From positions 5,569,759 to 5,633,758 of the forward strand of contig OZ038326.1 of the NCBI GenBank assembly GCA_964035795.1: DNA of 64,000 nucleotides, in the 5' to 3' direction. Each line of letters begins with the position of its first letter. Position 1 is the first letter of the stretch. A program made the translations under genes and the position numbers. The notes beneath the pieces were generated by a model. The model worked only from the letters and a program-made list of their open reading frames with translations, was not told the origin of the DNA and did not search any database. This DNA is from Pterobdella sp. o SKG-2022 (lineage: Eukaryota > Annelida > Clitellata > Hirudinida > Piscicolidae). Positions 1 to 12,689 of this stretch are shown in pieces.

Positions 1-185
1 CCCAACTACTGGGACGCCTACAGCAGTATACTCTAATATGGATACTATTATTTTAATTTTATTGTATAGTTACCGGGTTCCATCCCGCGTGGGCCAACAA
101 TTGGCACCTCTTCCACGTACATTAAATTTGTAGCAAGTGCTTTGATTTATAATTAAAAGCGTTTTTATAAATAACCCATTGCATT
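1..185 (+). mobile_element. Diverged tRNA-derived SINE copy
   Basis: It shares taccgggttccatcccgcgtgggcc, the attaaatttgtagcaagtgctttgat body and the ataaataacccattgca tail with the copy at 24276. Its 5' part (actgggacgcctacagcagtatactctaat) has a different, degenerate A-box region that recurs at about 4802 and 25442. Confidence 0.6.
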
Positions 186-2213
186 TTTTCACAGGAAATG
201 ATAGAGTAATTCCGCCCACCTTGCTTCACTCTCGTTCCATAATATTCTCAGTTTAAATTAAGCGAAACAATCTAATTATTTTGCGAACATTTCAATTTGT
301 TAAATATTAAAAAAATTAATTTTTGCGAATCATTTTTTAACCCAATTCAAACTTATATTTATTTCTTAGTAAGCTGAATGAGAATATTTTTTTTTATTGG
401 ATAAATTTTTTTTTGAATCTTTTCACATTTTCACTTAATTTTTATTGATTTTGCATAAAAATAATTGAGGAAAAAAAACAGCAATAATGATAGCGTTGTT
501 ATTCTCCACTATGCTTTTGTTGATTTATAGCATGTGATTCATTTGAGAAGCAATAAATGAAACTTTTGTAAACATTAAAATTATATAAACAATGATTCAC
601 ATATGATAAAGTAATATAAAAGTCTTGTAGTAAAATAATGATAATATTGTTATGATTCGTCATATGAGGTGTTGGTTTTGATTTCTTATTTATTGTTATG
701 TTGTAACAGCTATCCTTACACCTCTCACATTAAATGCACGTAACTCCACCTGTGATTTTGTTTCTATTGAGAAGCTTATATTGTTTTCAACGTATAACAG
801 GAAATTTATTGGTAATAAACACAACAGAACGCTAAATAATTTAATTGAAATTTCTGAAGCTTTTTTCAACAGTGTAACAGTTTCAAGTGAAAAACCAATG
901 AGCTGAATACTGCCTTGGTGATTACTTATAATTACAAGATATATTTTATGCTTTAATGTAATACTGTTTATTTTTATAACTAAAAATTACACAAAAAATG
1001 CAATTGGATTTCCAAATTATTGCTCAAATTTCTATTAACTTGAATTATTTAAAAATTGTTTGTATTGAATTAACTTTCATAAATAAAATATTCAGTGAAC
1101 ATAATCTCATAAAAAAGTTTTGCTTTTTATGTATCATGATTTTCAGTGTATGGACATGTCATAACCCTATGAGTCTATTAAATTTGAAGGAATATGTAGC
1201 CGACATTTTAAAGTTGAGCTGTAAATTACAAATATTTTTTAAATATAATTTAAAGGCGATTATTTTTTTGGAATCTTTTTTATCTTAACACACTGTGTCT
1301 TAAACCTCATGTAATTCACCGTGGTGATTTGTTTCTGTTTTAATTAAAATTTCTCTACTTCTTTTTCAGTCAAAACAAAAAAATTCTTAATACAAACATA
1401 ATGTTAACGAAGAGACTTTTACAAGCAGGTTTGCCACATAAATACGCTGCAGAAGGTCGATGGTGAATAATTTGCTAGATTTTCAAATAACCACTAGAAA
1501 GTTAAATGAAACAAAATAATGATAAGACAAACAAGAGAAGTGGGACAGTTGATGAAACATTTGAGTGGAAGGCTAACTAAGCACTTAACTGGCTAAAATG
1601 CAACACTGGAAAAGGTGGAGAAAATAATTTTCCAACAAAGGAAAAGTCAAAACAAGCATCAAACAAACGAGAATGAAATACACAAATAACATGATAGAAA
1701 ATCTAATAAAAAACAATGAAATTAAACAAAAATAATTTCCATTCTAATTAGCGTCATAAATGAACTACATCACATGCATAGTAATACAAAAGAATACTCT
1801 GGGAAACAAGGCCATTTTATGAAGCTTATCAAATATAAATAGCTGCTTTCACTTCTAATAAGTCTTATCAAAAATTATAATTTTTGAGGTATGTTGCTAT
1901 TATTATTATATGATTTAGTAAGCTTTGCACAGAATATTATATAAATCTCGCCACTGTACAAAATTCATAAAAGAACTTGATCTAAAAAACTACAAAATGT
2001 GTTAAATAAATAATGTCAAAAAGAAATTGAAAGGTCAAGGCACTCAAATGCAGTTCTAAGCATATATAAAAGTATTAGCAAAAAATAAGTATTTCCAATT
2101 AAAGTGAATCTGAAATATTACATTGATAACCGGAATGCTATAAGAATTGCAAGAAAACAAAGTTAAATATGCTTTAAATAAACTACACAGTGGCATCAAA
2201 AGAACCGGGCTGA
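186..2213. other. AT-rich non-coding sequence 3' of the ELK-like gene
   Basis: No exon-like frames or recognisable repeats. The 96-codon frame at 998-1288 is Leu/Ile/Phe-rich AT noise. Part of this is presumably the ELK-like 3' UTR, but I see no clear minus-strand AATAAA close to the stop. Confidence 0.5.
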
Positions 2214-4724
2214 TCAATCTGAAGACCTAGGTGTCATAAGGTTGATGGGTGTGTTGAGGGTATCATCGTGGTTGTCGCAATGCAGCGAAGGGGACAAGTC
2301 GTTGATGTTCGATGAGCTGAGAGAAGGGAACTTGAAATACGTTTGTGAGCATGGGGAGTTATGGGCCGCTAATGGAGGCAAGAATAGAGGGTGGGTGGTG
2401 AGAGGGGTGGTTGTGGGTGGAGTGAGGGTTGATTTTGGAGAGTTTGTGGATTTGGATGTTTTGGGCGATGTGTTTGGAGATTGCTTGAATACTATAGACG
2501 GTGATTTGTTTGGTGAAATGGTGATTGTTGGAAGAGAAAATGTAGCGGTATTGGTTGTTGTCGAAGATGCTGACGAAGTAAGTTTTGTAGGAGCAGATGT
2601 TGTTGTCGTAGAGCTTTCGTTTTTATTTTTTGAGTCATTGAATGGAGGAAATACGGGTGTGTTGAGACTGTGTGTCTTGTGAGGACTACCAGTATGCATG
2701 GGACTCAAAGCACTCCAAAAGTGCAGTTTAGAAAACGGAGTTATCTGACCACTCAAAACTGGATGTAAGGTCGGAGTGAAAGTTTTGTTTGAGTAGAATG
2801 GAGACTGGATGAAGCAGGGTGTAGATGTGAAGACAGGAGTAAACATCTGAGTATTTTGAGGCAGCTTTAAAGGGCTTGGCTTCACCTTCGTGTGGAACTT
2901 CTTCTTTAAGAGTGTTAGCTTTTTCTCAGGATCTGTTTTGTTCGAAGTTTTATTAACAACTTCGTCTTTCTTTTCATCTTTTTCTTCAGATTTTAACTTC
3001 AAAACATCAATAGAGTTTTCATTTTTTTCTGGCTTCAAGTTTACTTGATTTGTGCTTTTCTCACAAGCAGTGTAACAAAACTTTTTGCTGTCAAAAACCA
3101 AAGGCGACAAAGCTACTTCGGCATTACGCTTCAAGTTATAAAGCTGAGCAGGCATGAAGCTAGATAGAGCCAATTCATTAGCCAGCGGAGAAAAAATATT
3201 ACCTTCATTGAAAGTAAACGACGTGATGAAATTGGTGTTTCTAAGATTGTTTTTATCGTTGTTGGGAAAACACGAAACAACGGTGTTGAGGTCAACACGT
3301 TCAACCTCCGAACTGACGGTGTTTATGTCTGTCACCTTGCACGGCGTGGTTGAGCTGTCGACACTTGCGTCATCATTATTTTCACCTTTCTCTAATGCGT
3401 TTTCCTTTTCAACGATTACCAGGTTATTGTTGATATCTAATTTATTAATCTCAGTACTGTTAGGCGAATTGTCTTTAATGCCGCTTTTGATACTGTTGTT
3501 GTTTTGCTGTATGACAGCAAAATGTTTTGTATCATTGTCTGTACATTCCATGTTTGAGGGAAGGTTTCCAAAGTTATTATTTTTGTCTACAAAAATACTA
3601 TTACAATTGCTATGACCGTTTACAGGTACATTGTTATTTTGCAACAATACATTGTTATAATAGCTTGTGGGGTCATTTAATACTAGATTGCAGTTATTGA
3701 AGTAAACATTTTTGAAAACATGTTCATTACTATTGATAAAGTTGGTGTTATTAGCTTTATTGAAAGCAAAAAGCGCATGATCAGGGAGAGCTTGAGAACT
3801 CAAATTATTAGTCGATACGGGCGATTGTTCATTGCTTATAGAACGAGTGTCTAACTGATAATTAGCTTGATGAGTCTGATTTTTTTTGAAATTCATAAAT
3901 GGGTTTGAGTTTGTAAGGTTAGGTGTCGAGTTATAATTGTGTTTTTGGAGGTTGTGTGGTGGGGGATTTGAAGGTGGGTTTATGTGTGCTTGTATATTAG
4001 TTTCAAACTTGCCTAATACTAAATCTTTTCTCAGATTTTCATCACTGAAGCCAGTTAAACTATCTATATGAGACATATTTGCCTTCGGTTGGTAGTAAGG
4101 CGCTTGTTGAAAGCTTTTATCAATGACTAAACCTTTATTGAGAGATGATGTGATTAGAGAATAATCATAAGAATTCTCTTGTTTTATGAAGTTGCAAGAC
4201 TTAGGGTTAGTGTTGTTGTTAGACGGATCTGTACTGCTGTCAGCGGCTGTAATGATAAGATTGTCAAGTTTCAGAGAATCAGATTGGTACCATTCAGGGA
4301 ATTCCTTCTTTAGAGTTACTGGATTATTCTTGAGAGAAGAGTCAAAAGACTTGATGAAGTTCTCATACGAAGGACATGAATTTTCTATTTTGAAGCTCTC
4401 CATCAGGCATTCAGAAACTTTTGAAGTTTTTCCACTGTTTATTTCCTCCAGAATTGCAGTTGGCAAGTTAACAAATCGATACACAAACTTCTTACTGTTA
4501 GCTTTTTTAATGATTTCTCTGCCATAATAATACCTCAAAGCTCTGCTCAGCTTGTCATAATTCATCTTGGGCTTGTTTTTCCTTATCCCCCACAACTTGG
4601 CCACTTCTTCGGGGTTCAGAAGTTTGAACTCTCCTTTGCCGTCTGTCCAGCTAATGATGGATGCATGCTTCTGGGAAAGCAACAGCTGCAGCAGGAACTG
4701 CCATAAGGATACATTAGTGTCCAT
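2214..4724 (-). CDS. ELK-like (ternary complex factor) ETS transcription factor, single-exon CDS
   Basis: Predicted nuclear DNA-binding activator of 836 aa. Residues 7-85 form an ETS domain: it opens LWQFLLQLL, carries WGIRKNKP and recognition helix [14 protein letters not shown] with both DNA-contacting arginines (R61, R64). The match is closest to ELK1/3/4. A candidate SRF-binding B-box lies near residues 183-199 ([11 protein letters not shown]), and a basic/hydrophobic MAPK docking D-site near 605-622 (ends KPSPLKLP). The activation core [10 protein letters not shown] (667-676) aligns with ELK1 IHFWSTLSP, so S674 and S680 correspond to ELK1 S383 and S389. An FxFP ERK-docking motif (FKFP, 797-800) follows. 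The middle is Asn/Ser-rich and disordered. The whole CDS is one open exon. Immediately before the ATG the minus strand reads ...ttctacacacag, a good 3' splice site, so an upstream non-coding exon is likely. Family assignment is firm; one-to-one orthology to a particular ELK is not. Confidence 0.93.
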   Translation of the reverse strand: MDTNVSLWQFLLQLLLSQKHASIISWTDGKGEFKLLNPEEVAKLWGIRKNKPKMNYDKLSRALRYYYGREIIKKANSKKFVYRFVNLPTAILEEINSGKTSKVSECLMESFKIENSCPSYENFIKSFDSSLKNNPVTLKKEFPEWYQSDSLKLDNLIITAADSSTDPSNNNTNPKSCNFIKQENSYDYSLITSSLNKGLVIDKSFQQAPYYQPKANMSHIDSLTGFSDENLRKDLVLGKFETNIQAHINPPSNPPPHNLQKHNYNSTPNLTNSNPFMNFKKNQTHQANYQLDTRSISNEQSPVSTNNLSSQALPDHALFAFNKANNTNFINSNEHVFKNVYFNNCNLVLNDPTSYYNNVLLQNNNVPVNGHSNCNSIFVDKNNNFGNLPSNMECTDNDTKHFAVIQQNNNSIKSGIKDNSPNSTEINKLDINNNLVIVEKENALEKGENNDDASVDSSTTPCKVTDINTVSSEVERVDLNTVVSCFPNNDKNNLRNTNFITSFTFNEGNIFSPLANELALSSFMPAQLYNLKRNAEVALSPLVFDSKKFCYTACEKSTNQVNLKPEKNENSIDVLKLKSEEKDEKKDEVVNKTSNKTDPEKKLTLLKKKFHTKVKPSPLKLPQNTQMFTPVFTSTPCFIQSPFYSNKTFTPTLHPVLSGQITPFSKLHFWSALSPMHTGSPHKTHSLNTPVFPPFNDSKNKNESSTTTTSAPTKLTSSASSTTTNTATFSLPTITISPNKSPSIVFKQSPNTSPKTSKSTNSPKSTLTPPTTTPLTTHPLFLPPLAAHNSPCSQTYFKFPSLSSSNINDLSPSLHCDNHDDTLNTPINLMTPRSSD

Positions 4725-4760
4725 CTGTGTGTAGAATTAATTAAATGTAAAAAAAGAAAT
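4725..4760 (-). promoter_or_regulatory. Probable 3' splice acceptor directly before the ELK-like start codon
   Basis: On the minus strand a T-rich stretch (ttatttctttttttac) is followed by ttaattaattctacacacag and then the ATG. This suggests a 5'-UTR intron whose acceptor abuts the start codon. I could not place the upstream exon. Confidence 0.5.
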
Positions 4761-4801
4761 AATTTTCTAGGTTATTAAGGGTAAGGAATGATTTTTTTCA
4801 G

Positions 4802-4842
4802 CCCTCATTACTGGCACAGGTACAGCAGTATAATCTAATACA
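4802..4842 (+). repeat. SINE 5'-end fragment
   Basis: The sequence tcattactggcacaggtaca gcagtataatctaat is shared with positions 8-40 and with the fragment at 25442. It lies about 80 bp upstream of the ELK-like start codon. Confidence 0.35.
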
Positions 4843-7800
4843 ATATTGGTAGTAATAGTAGCAATTTGAGTGGTGATATTCCTACAAGTAGAAATTTTAT
4901 AGTAGTAAAATAATCATACTTGCTCCATTTAGCATAAAATTATATTTTATTTCTCTATCACTTTTTGAAGATTTTTTAAGTATTAATTAGAATATTTTTA
5001 AAATTAATTTATTAGTTGGGGTTAATATTGGATTTAAAAAATTGGATACATTTCTATAAAATGATTGATTTTCAATTGAATAAAGACCCTTTTGAAGAAG
5101 ATATTTTATTTTGCTGATATATTGATTTATAAGCTTGAAACTATATACTGATCAACAAAAATTAATGAAAAACTTCTGTTTTTATTATGATAAATTTTCA
5201 GCATAGAACAATATTTAATTGTAAAAACAATAGATATCATAATGAAAAATGTCAATACTGAATCAGTAAAACATATATTCTAAGTGAAATTAACTAAATT
5301 CAAAAATATCACACTAAAAATATAATTATTCAAATTTATTTTCAATTAAATTCAAATAAAAGTTTGAAAATATTTTTTATTTACCATTCACAATGGTTAT
5401 TATTTTATTTCATTTAAATATTCATAAGGAACTAAAAATCCATTTGTGTGGGCCTATCAAAGCCATTAAATTTTATACACAGTTTTTTTTACTACTATAT
5501 TTTGTGTATAGTAATGTATACATCAAATAGTAATGAAAATCAGATGGCATGCATCCTGAATGAAATTAGTCTAAATACAAATGCTTTGATATGTTGAATC
5601 TCTCTGAGATATGTGTAATGAGTACGCTTGGACAAAATATTAGCAATTTATATATTTCATATGGAAATTAAGAGTTATGTTCTTAATATTAAAAAAACTT
5701 ATATGAAATCTAATTGAATTAAAGTCAGTTTTATAAATAATTTTATCCCAAATGAATTATTTAATTTAATTCTTAGTTGGAAGTAATATTCTAATTTTTT
5801 TTTCACAATGAATTGGATTACCCATGTGAATTTTCAGAAGAATTTTGCTTAAAAAACAAGAATTTTCCAACATTATAAAATTATTTTTAACTTTTTGAAT
5901 CTTTTTATTCTATAACAGTTTTTGTTTGAAGTTTTGTATTGAAAGTATATGAACTTTTTCAAAGTTTTAATTGAATAGTTACAGCTGAAAAAATAGTCCT
6001 TTATAAAATAAAATTAATAATTAAATTTAAAATTCCATGAAAAATAAATAAAGGAAAATCTTTTTTTTTAATTAACTTAGATTTTTGGGCACTTGCTCAA
6101 AGATTTTCCAGGATATACTTGAAATGAAATTCAGCAATTAGGTGTGAATAAACTTGAGTAAGTTACTTTTAAATGAACTTTGAAAATTATTATAAATAGC
6201 AAATATAATTGAAACGGTTAGTTTGTTTAGAATATAATTTGGTATTGGAAAGTAATGTTATGCACACAACCTTGGTTCCCTTTAATAAGACGCCATTCTT
6301 CTAAACTTTCAAATTTTTGTTGTAATAATTTCAAATAATTATTATCCTGTTACATTTGCTTATTATTCTCAAACTAAGATTCAGAATTTTAAATTGTTAA
6401 AACGTGTTTTATATAAGCGGAAGCTACTTTTAAGTTAAAAATAATTCAAAAACAAACTTTTTAATTAAAAAAAACTCAAGTTTAATAATTAACAAGTATT
6501 TTAAGAAATTACAAAAAAGTTTTTTTCGTTTATAAGTCGAGTTAGTGACTCGAACTAAAATTTGCTTTTATAAGGATACTATTTGTTCTATGCATTGAAT
6601 TTTCACACGAATTGCTTATAAAGCTTAAACTTTAATAGGTTAAATTAATTCATTAAAGTTTTAATAAATAATATAAAATATTTATTTATTTAGTTAATTT
6701 TCATTTTTTGAGTCATTTGAAATATCTTTTTTAAACTAGAGCGGTTATTTTTATATAAAATGTTCAAAAGCATGCTTAAAAATTTTCGATTCGACCCATT
6801 TTAAATAAATTTTGAATAAAAAATCAATTTTCATTTTGATTAATTTCAGCTTCATTTATTATTAATATATAACCTGATGAGCAAATAGAATCAATAAGGA
6901 AAACAGTGTAAATCTATTAGTACGAATGACGAAGTGATCCTAAAACTGATATTCTTATTAAATCGAGAAAATTCTGGAAAGCATAAATTTCACAAAAGAT
7001 TTTTTCAAAACAAAAATAACACGATAAAAATAAAACTAAAAATAACTGCAATTAAATAGTTTGTGACATAAGAAGAAATATTTAATCATTGTAAAGATGT
7101 GATTTACGACAATATGTACTAACATCCTTGTTGTACGACTCCGTATAAATACATACACAAGTCATTCACAAACCGCTGTATACTCATAGGCTCTTTATGT
7201 GCAGAGAGTTTTAATTTTAAACATTTTGTTTTTGATGGTTTACTTTTAAATAGTGGAGTTATAATTTTGTGGGTTTTGAAGTAGTTTATTGGCTGCTTTC
7301 ATTTGGTTTGCAAACATTATTTTTCGTCTAGATAACCGCTATCCCTTCAAAACACGATGTGAAACAACTACTATAAAGCAATATAAAACCCTATACAAAT
7401 AAACATAAGATATAATTGTTGAAATTAATAACTGCTTCAATATTAAGAAAATTCAAATCCTTCCCTGGGTTGAGCCAATGGCTTTAGAAAGCCATTTTGA
7501 ATTATCGCCTATGTGAGTCAATTAGATACCTTTAACCATTCTATTTAAATGTATTCACTTAGTTATTATAATTTTTTTTTCAAAATAATATTTAGTATTT
7601 ATTTCTAATTATTTATAAATATTTATTGATTATTCATATTGCCTTTTGATACTCATTGATTTATCATCAATATATCTATATATATTTTAGTAACTTTTTT
7701 TTTATTTATGAATTGTTTTTTTATAATATTTTTTTGTTGCTCAGTAATTTATTCCCATTATTTTTATTTGTATTTTTTTCTCCGTATTTTTTTTTAATAA

Positions 7801-9276
7801 ATCATTTTGAAACTTACTTTTTGATCGGTATAATTAAAAACTTTTGCAACTAGAAGGAATATAACCAACCTAATATATTCAAAATTATTAACAATTAATC
7901 TGATATAGTAAGTAAGCTTACCACATCAAATATATTCCAGTAACTAGAATAAACTTTATAAGCAATAATAATAATCATAATAATAATAAAAATAAAAGGG
8001 GTTTATTATAATTACTGAAATTTTTTTGCGATGATAACCAAATATTCGAAATCAAGTTTATAATTCAATAAAATTCTCAAAGTTATATAACCATACAGTA
8101 ATGAAGAAAAATACTTCTAACTGGGTCCAATAACCCCATTGCAAATGATAGAGAATGAGAGTTATATGGGCACTGGGTTAACAAACTTGCTAAACTAATA
8201 CTATGTCAAATAGCAATTATAGCTAAGAAGCTTATTTTCGATGGCGATTTGCATAATCGATTCTAATGCAACATCGTCCTGGAATTAATAATAATATTAT
8301 TTTATCTTTTCATTTCACATGATCATTACCAGTATTTTATTTGAAAAACAATGAAGAAATTTTATAGTTTGATTTATCGAAATTATTTTAAAATTAGAAT
8401 AGTTTTAAAAAATTTATGTTTCAAATTAATAAATAAATTAAGGTATTTATGATTCAAATTAATAATAAAAAACTCCCTTGATGTTAAGGCCGTTAAAATT
8501 TTTTTTAGTTGAAAAGCTCCCATAGATTTCAATCAGCGTCAATCTAATGTCGATGCAAAACCATATTTGTTTCCTGAAAACTTTCGCTTTTAACTGCGTT
8601 AAAAATTCCAATAAAATCGCTTAAAAATTGAAGTTTCTTTTTACTAATATCAATAATAGCATTAGAATTTTAAATATAAAACAGAGTAATGTAGTATTTA
8701 TTGCAATCTTTATCTTTTCATTCAATATCATTAAATCTATCATTACTTTCTTAAAACTACAATAACTACTTTTTTAATTTTTTTTGATAGTAATAACAAT
8801 TATTGCTGTTGTTTTTGTATGATATTCTTATTCTGGTATTACCATGTTTTTATAATTCGAATTTTAGAAGCTAATTGCTTTCAATTTCATTGTTAACTTG
8901 AATTAATCATTATTTATTGTTTACTGTTATTATTCAAAAGGTTTTAGACATGAATTTAAAACGCAAAAAAACTCAGTGCATGCAATTTTAGGCTGTTTTT
9001 CAGTTATAACCTGGAAAACAATTGACTTTGGTAGCAGATATCGTTGTTATTTGGCTTGGCGGATGTTCTTTCTTTTTGTCAACAGCGGCAAGGCAAACTG
9101 CCCAAATGTGGGAGCGGTAGTTTTTGAATTCGATAATTCAAGCTCGAGCTGGCAGTCTATAGAAATTTTTTCTGAAGAAATGGCTTGTTTTATAAGTTAA
9201 ACTATAATAACATCAGTAATCCCGGCCGACTCTTGTCAATTCCAGAAACATATACAACATAATATTATTATAATTA
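4843..9276. other. AT-rich intergenic or 5' intronic sequence upstream of the ELK-like CDS
   Basis: About 4.4 kb of low-complexity AT-rich DNA with no supported exon. It should contain the ELK-like promoter and leader exon, which I could not locate. Confidence 0.5.
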
Positions 9277-9438
9277 TTTTTTTAGATCGACTTTTAGTCG
9301 CTCCATATTGGGGTTTCGTTAGCTCAACAGATCACAGAGCCCTGCTCCTTGTGTATATAATTCTCGGCCAAAGCGGGATCAAACCCGGTAACTTTAGATA
9401 AATAACGCTCTAAAAGATGAACTATGCGGGCCGACATT
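9277..9438 (-). mobile_element. Second SINE type: tRNA-like head with a different tail
   Basis: The minus strand starts with a tRNA-like head (gtcggcccgcatagttcatc, aagttaccgggtttgatccc, gctttggccg). It continues with a tail unlike the other copies: ctgttgagctaacgaaaccc, caatatggagcgactaaaag and tcgatctaaaaaaa. It lies 240 bp from the broken retrotransposon fragment. Confidence 0.5.
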
Positions 9439-9681
9439 ATAATACAAAACTATTATTAGATGTAATGTATAAATTTTTTTGGATAAAGGATAATTTTATT
9501 GATTAAATTTACAATCAAAAAATTGTTTAACAAAAGAAAAATTATGAAATATGTTAAAATCTTGAAATGTCTAACTATCAGCAAGAATCGGTGAGCAAAT
9601 GAATGGACTCAATAAAACATAAATAATGAGTAGTAAAAACTTATTACTATGCTTATTATTATATTCATTAATTTATTATTA

Positions 9682-10415
9682 TTATCTTCGTGGTTGTGCG
9701 CTCTCCAAAATTACGTCTTCTTGTGCCTTGCCAGCTTTGTAGGACATGGTAAGGCTCAAGTAGTTACCTCTGACAATAGCAATCGACAAGCGTTGAAAAA
9801 GCCAGGTTGTTTCCAGGTTGACAGAAGTACGTTCCTTCATTTTGTTGCTCAGTTCTGATAAGAAAATTTCTAGTAACTGGGCCAAAAAACCCAAAAGGCT
9901 CAACCGCTACAGGAGTAAACAAATAACGGGGCTGAAGAAATGTGTGTTTGACGATTTTCAAAATCTCCGCATTTCGAGCAGAAGAGCCTGGAGAGACTGC
10001 TGAACTGAGAAATGCGGATGCAGAAAACGTGTACATAAAAATGACATCCCAAGTCAAAGACTTTCCTTCTTTATAAGAAAAAACAGTGACGCCGTCGGGT
10101 CTTTTACTAGCGTCAAAGTCGAGACCGGAAGGCTCAAGGATTGAATTGAAGCCAGCGACGTTTAAAGCTCGAAATACAATTTCGTTTAGAGCACAATCAC
10201 GAGGATAACGGCCTCCGCTTTTAACACATGAAAGAGGATGCAGCCCAAACTTATCAACCTCTTCACCATAGCAAAAAGTGAAATTTTGACACACGTTAGA
10301 GCCAGTACAGAGAGCCACAGCGTAACGGAGATAATCGTTTGAAAGCAGGTTGCCAAAAGATGAAGCAGGAAGTGCAGTGAGCCAAGCACCAGTGTGGGAT
10401 TGAAAAGCCGCAAAA
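9682..10415 (-). pseudogene. Degenerate C-terminal fragment of a non-LTR retrotransposon-like ORF
   Basis: Three overlapping minus-strand frames together read SHTGAWLTALPASSFGNLLS, then CYGEEVDKFGLHPLSC...GGRYPRDCALNEIVFRALN, KRPDGVTVFSYKEGKSLTWD, SSAVSPGSSARNAE, and finally LFQRLSIAIVRGNYLSL in another frame. This pattern recurs at the C-terminus of animal retrotransposon-type ORFs. The RPDG...TWD arrangement suggests a PD-(D/E)xK-like fold, which is my inference. At least two frameshifts make it non-functional. Both ends lie in TTA/ATT-rich sequence and no reverse-transcriptase core is visible, so it is a truncated insertion. Confidence 0.65.
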
Positions 10416-11479
10416 ATTATTATTATTTTTTTATTTATTATTATCTATGTTAATTTTTATTAAAAATTTAACTTTTATATTTTAAATATTAGCTTCATTA
10501 ATATCAATATACATCAATTTATGGATGTGTGTTGAATTAAGTAGAAAGCCCTGCCGTAAGCAAACTTAAATTTCTCCGTAAAGTATTTTAAACTTCAAAC
10601 TTAACGAATAATATAACAAAAGAAAAACTAATAAAATAGAAATAGAAAGAGAAAATCATCTTGGAAAATTCATAATTATAAATATGAATTAAAATTTTAA
10701 TTTTAAAAATGTATGATAATCAGAAAGATTAATATTAATATATAGGTAATAATAATAAGTATTATTATATTCATTATAATAATAAAATTTATTATTATTA
10801 TTCAAAATTCAATAAAAATAATACTATCAATGACATGAGTAATAGCTGATAAAATTGTGAAGAGTGGACAACTTATATGAAATAGCCAGCTCACAGAAAA
10901 TAATAATTGATTAAACATGCAATACGCAAATTTGGAAGCATATTTAAACAATTAATATTGATAAAAGTAAAAATAATTAAGAAAAATAAAAATCATAAGA
11001 ATAATAAAAAAAATAGTTCATGTAGTGTGCACACAGTTGAATCGATTGGGCTTGTACACATCTTCCTGTTTACTTTTTATCACTGTGTGTGGTCTTTGTT
11101 TTGATGCTTCCATGTTTATGATTGTTTATTTTTTTTTTTGTTTGTTTCAGTTTTTCTTCTGTTATTCTTTTATTATATCCATTGTCATTTGTTTTGTTCA
11201 TGTTTCTATATTTGTTATTAACTATTTAATGTTTTATAAAAACCATTATAAATTATTTTACCCATATAAATATTATTTTTATATATTTATAATTAGTTTT
11301 GTTTTTATCTCTTTATTTGCATATGAATTTGTGTTGGCCACAATACAGGTATCGTATTTGTGTTGTTCTACACTAATTAGTATTTCCAGCTAATAATGTT
11401 GTTTAGATAACAGTTTAAGGTTCTCTGCCTTATTGAAATCAATTGCAAAAACTATATCACACTTTGAAGCAATCTTTCT

Positions 11480-11480
<1 letters not shown>

Positions 11481-11517
<37 letters not shown>

Positions 11518-11560
11518 AATCATCATCATCACCATCATCATCATCATTAATAATAATAAT
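11481..11560 (+). repeat. Short (ATC)n microsatellite
   Basis: About 20 slightly interrupted ATC/ATCACC units, grading into a short (TAA)n stretch. Confidence 0.85.
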
Positions 11561-12056
11561 AACTAGAATTAAAAATATTTTTTTCATTTTTTTGATAATA
11601 TTTTTTTTATTATTATATCTATTGTTTCCCTCTAAAATTCTTCAAAGAATTTCTATTTTGATTCTCATTCATACATACAGATGAACAATGCAATAAAAGC
11701 TGCAGTAGTATTAATGGGGTGGGATGGAAAAGAAGCCACATATACTCATTTCTGGAGTAATGGAAAATTAATAATATCCAATAATTTATGAAAATAATTT
11801 TATAAAAATAACAAAAAGTTATTTGAAAACAAACGTTAAAATTTTCAAATAATTTTTTAAATTAATATATCAATATAAACTAAAAGTAGACTTATAAAAA
11901 AATAATAAAGTTAATCTAGAACTAAAAATAATTCGAAAAACATTACACGTAAAAATGCTAAAATTAGCAACTGTTATAACTTACCATAGTAACCCAGTTT
12001 ACTCCATTAGCACCAATCAATTATCACCATTTTGCTTGCTTTGATCTTATTGGACC

Positions 12057-12101
12057 ATGCCTCAAACACTCATCCTCGTCACCATATTACTCATCACACA
12101 G
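12057..12101 (+). CDS. Possible signal-peptide exon
   Basis: ATG-led MPQTLILVTILLITQ ends at CAG|GTATTT in phase 0. The sequence is signal-peptide-like, but I found no convincing second exon before 15558. Confidence 0.2.
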
Positions 12102-12689
12102 GTATTTTTAAATTATTCAATTATTCACTTTAAAATTTTTTTTTATAATAATTAATTTTTTGAATTTAAAAAAAATATATTTTGGGTAATTTTCAGTTTT
12201 TTTTAATTTTTTACTTTTTTTGTCAACATTCAATTTAAATTTTTTTATTTTTATTATTTATTATGCGCCTCATTTAAACTTTATGGCTGCGTCAATAACT
12301 CTTATTCACTTGATGGTCTTTTGATATTCCAGAACTTTCTTCCAGTTCAAATTGAATTGTTTTATTTTCATTATTAAATTATTTTTATTTTTAAATTAAT
12401 CTTATGATTTTATTCCTGAAGCGACGTTGTGAAAACGATTGACAATGATGTAAAGAAAAGCAAACTGTTCACGAATTTTAACGCGTTCATTTCCGATTAG
12501 TTTTTCCAATAATTCATATTCAAAGACTTGATAATTTAAACTATTTACATGCAAATTCCTCTATTGAATTTCCGTTGTCCAATCAATCGTATTATCGAGA
12601 AATCCTTTCATTGAGTTTCTTTAATGCTTTTGTTTTAACTTCCTAATCGTGTGTGCCTTTAAATAAAATCCTTTGTTTAACCAACTATT

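Noticed and set aside
2242..4527. Three plus-strand frames opposite the ELK-like gene
   Set aside because: Antisense shadows of a strongly supported CDS.
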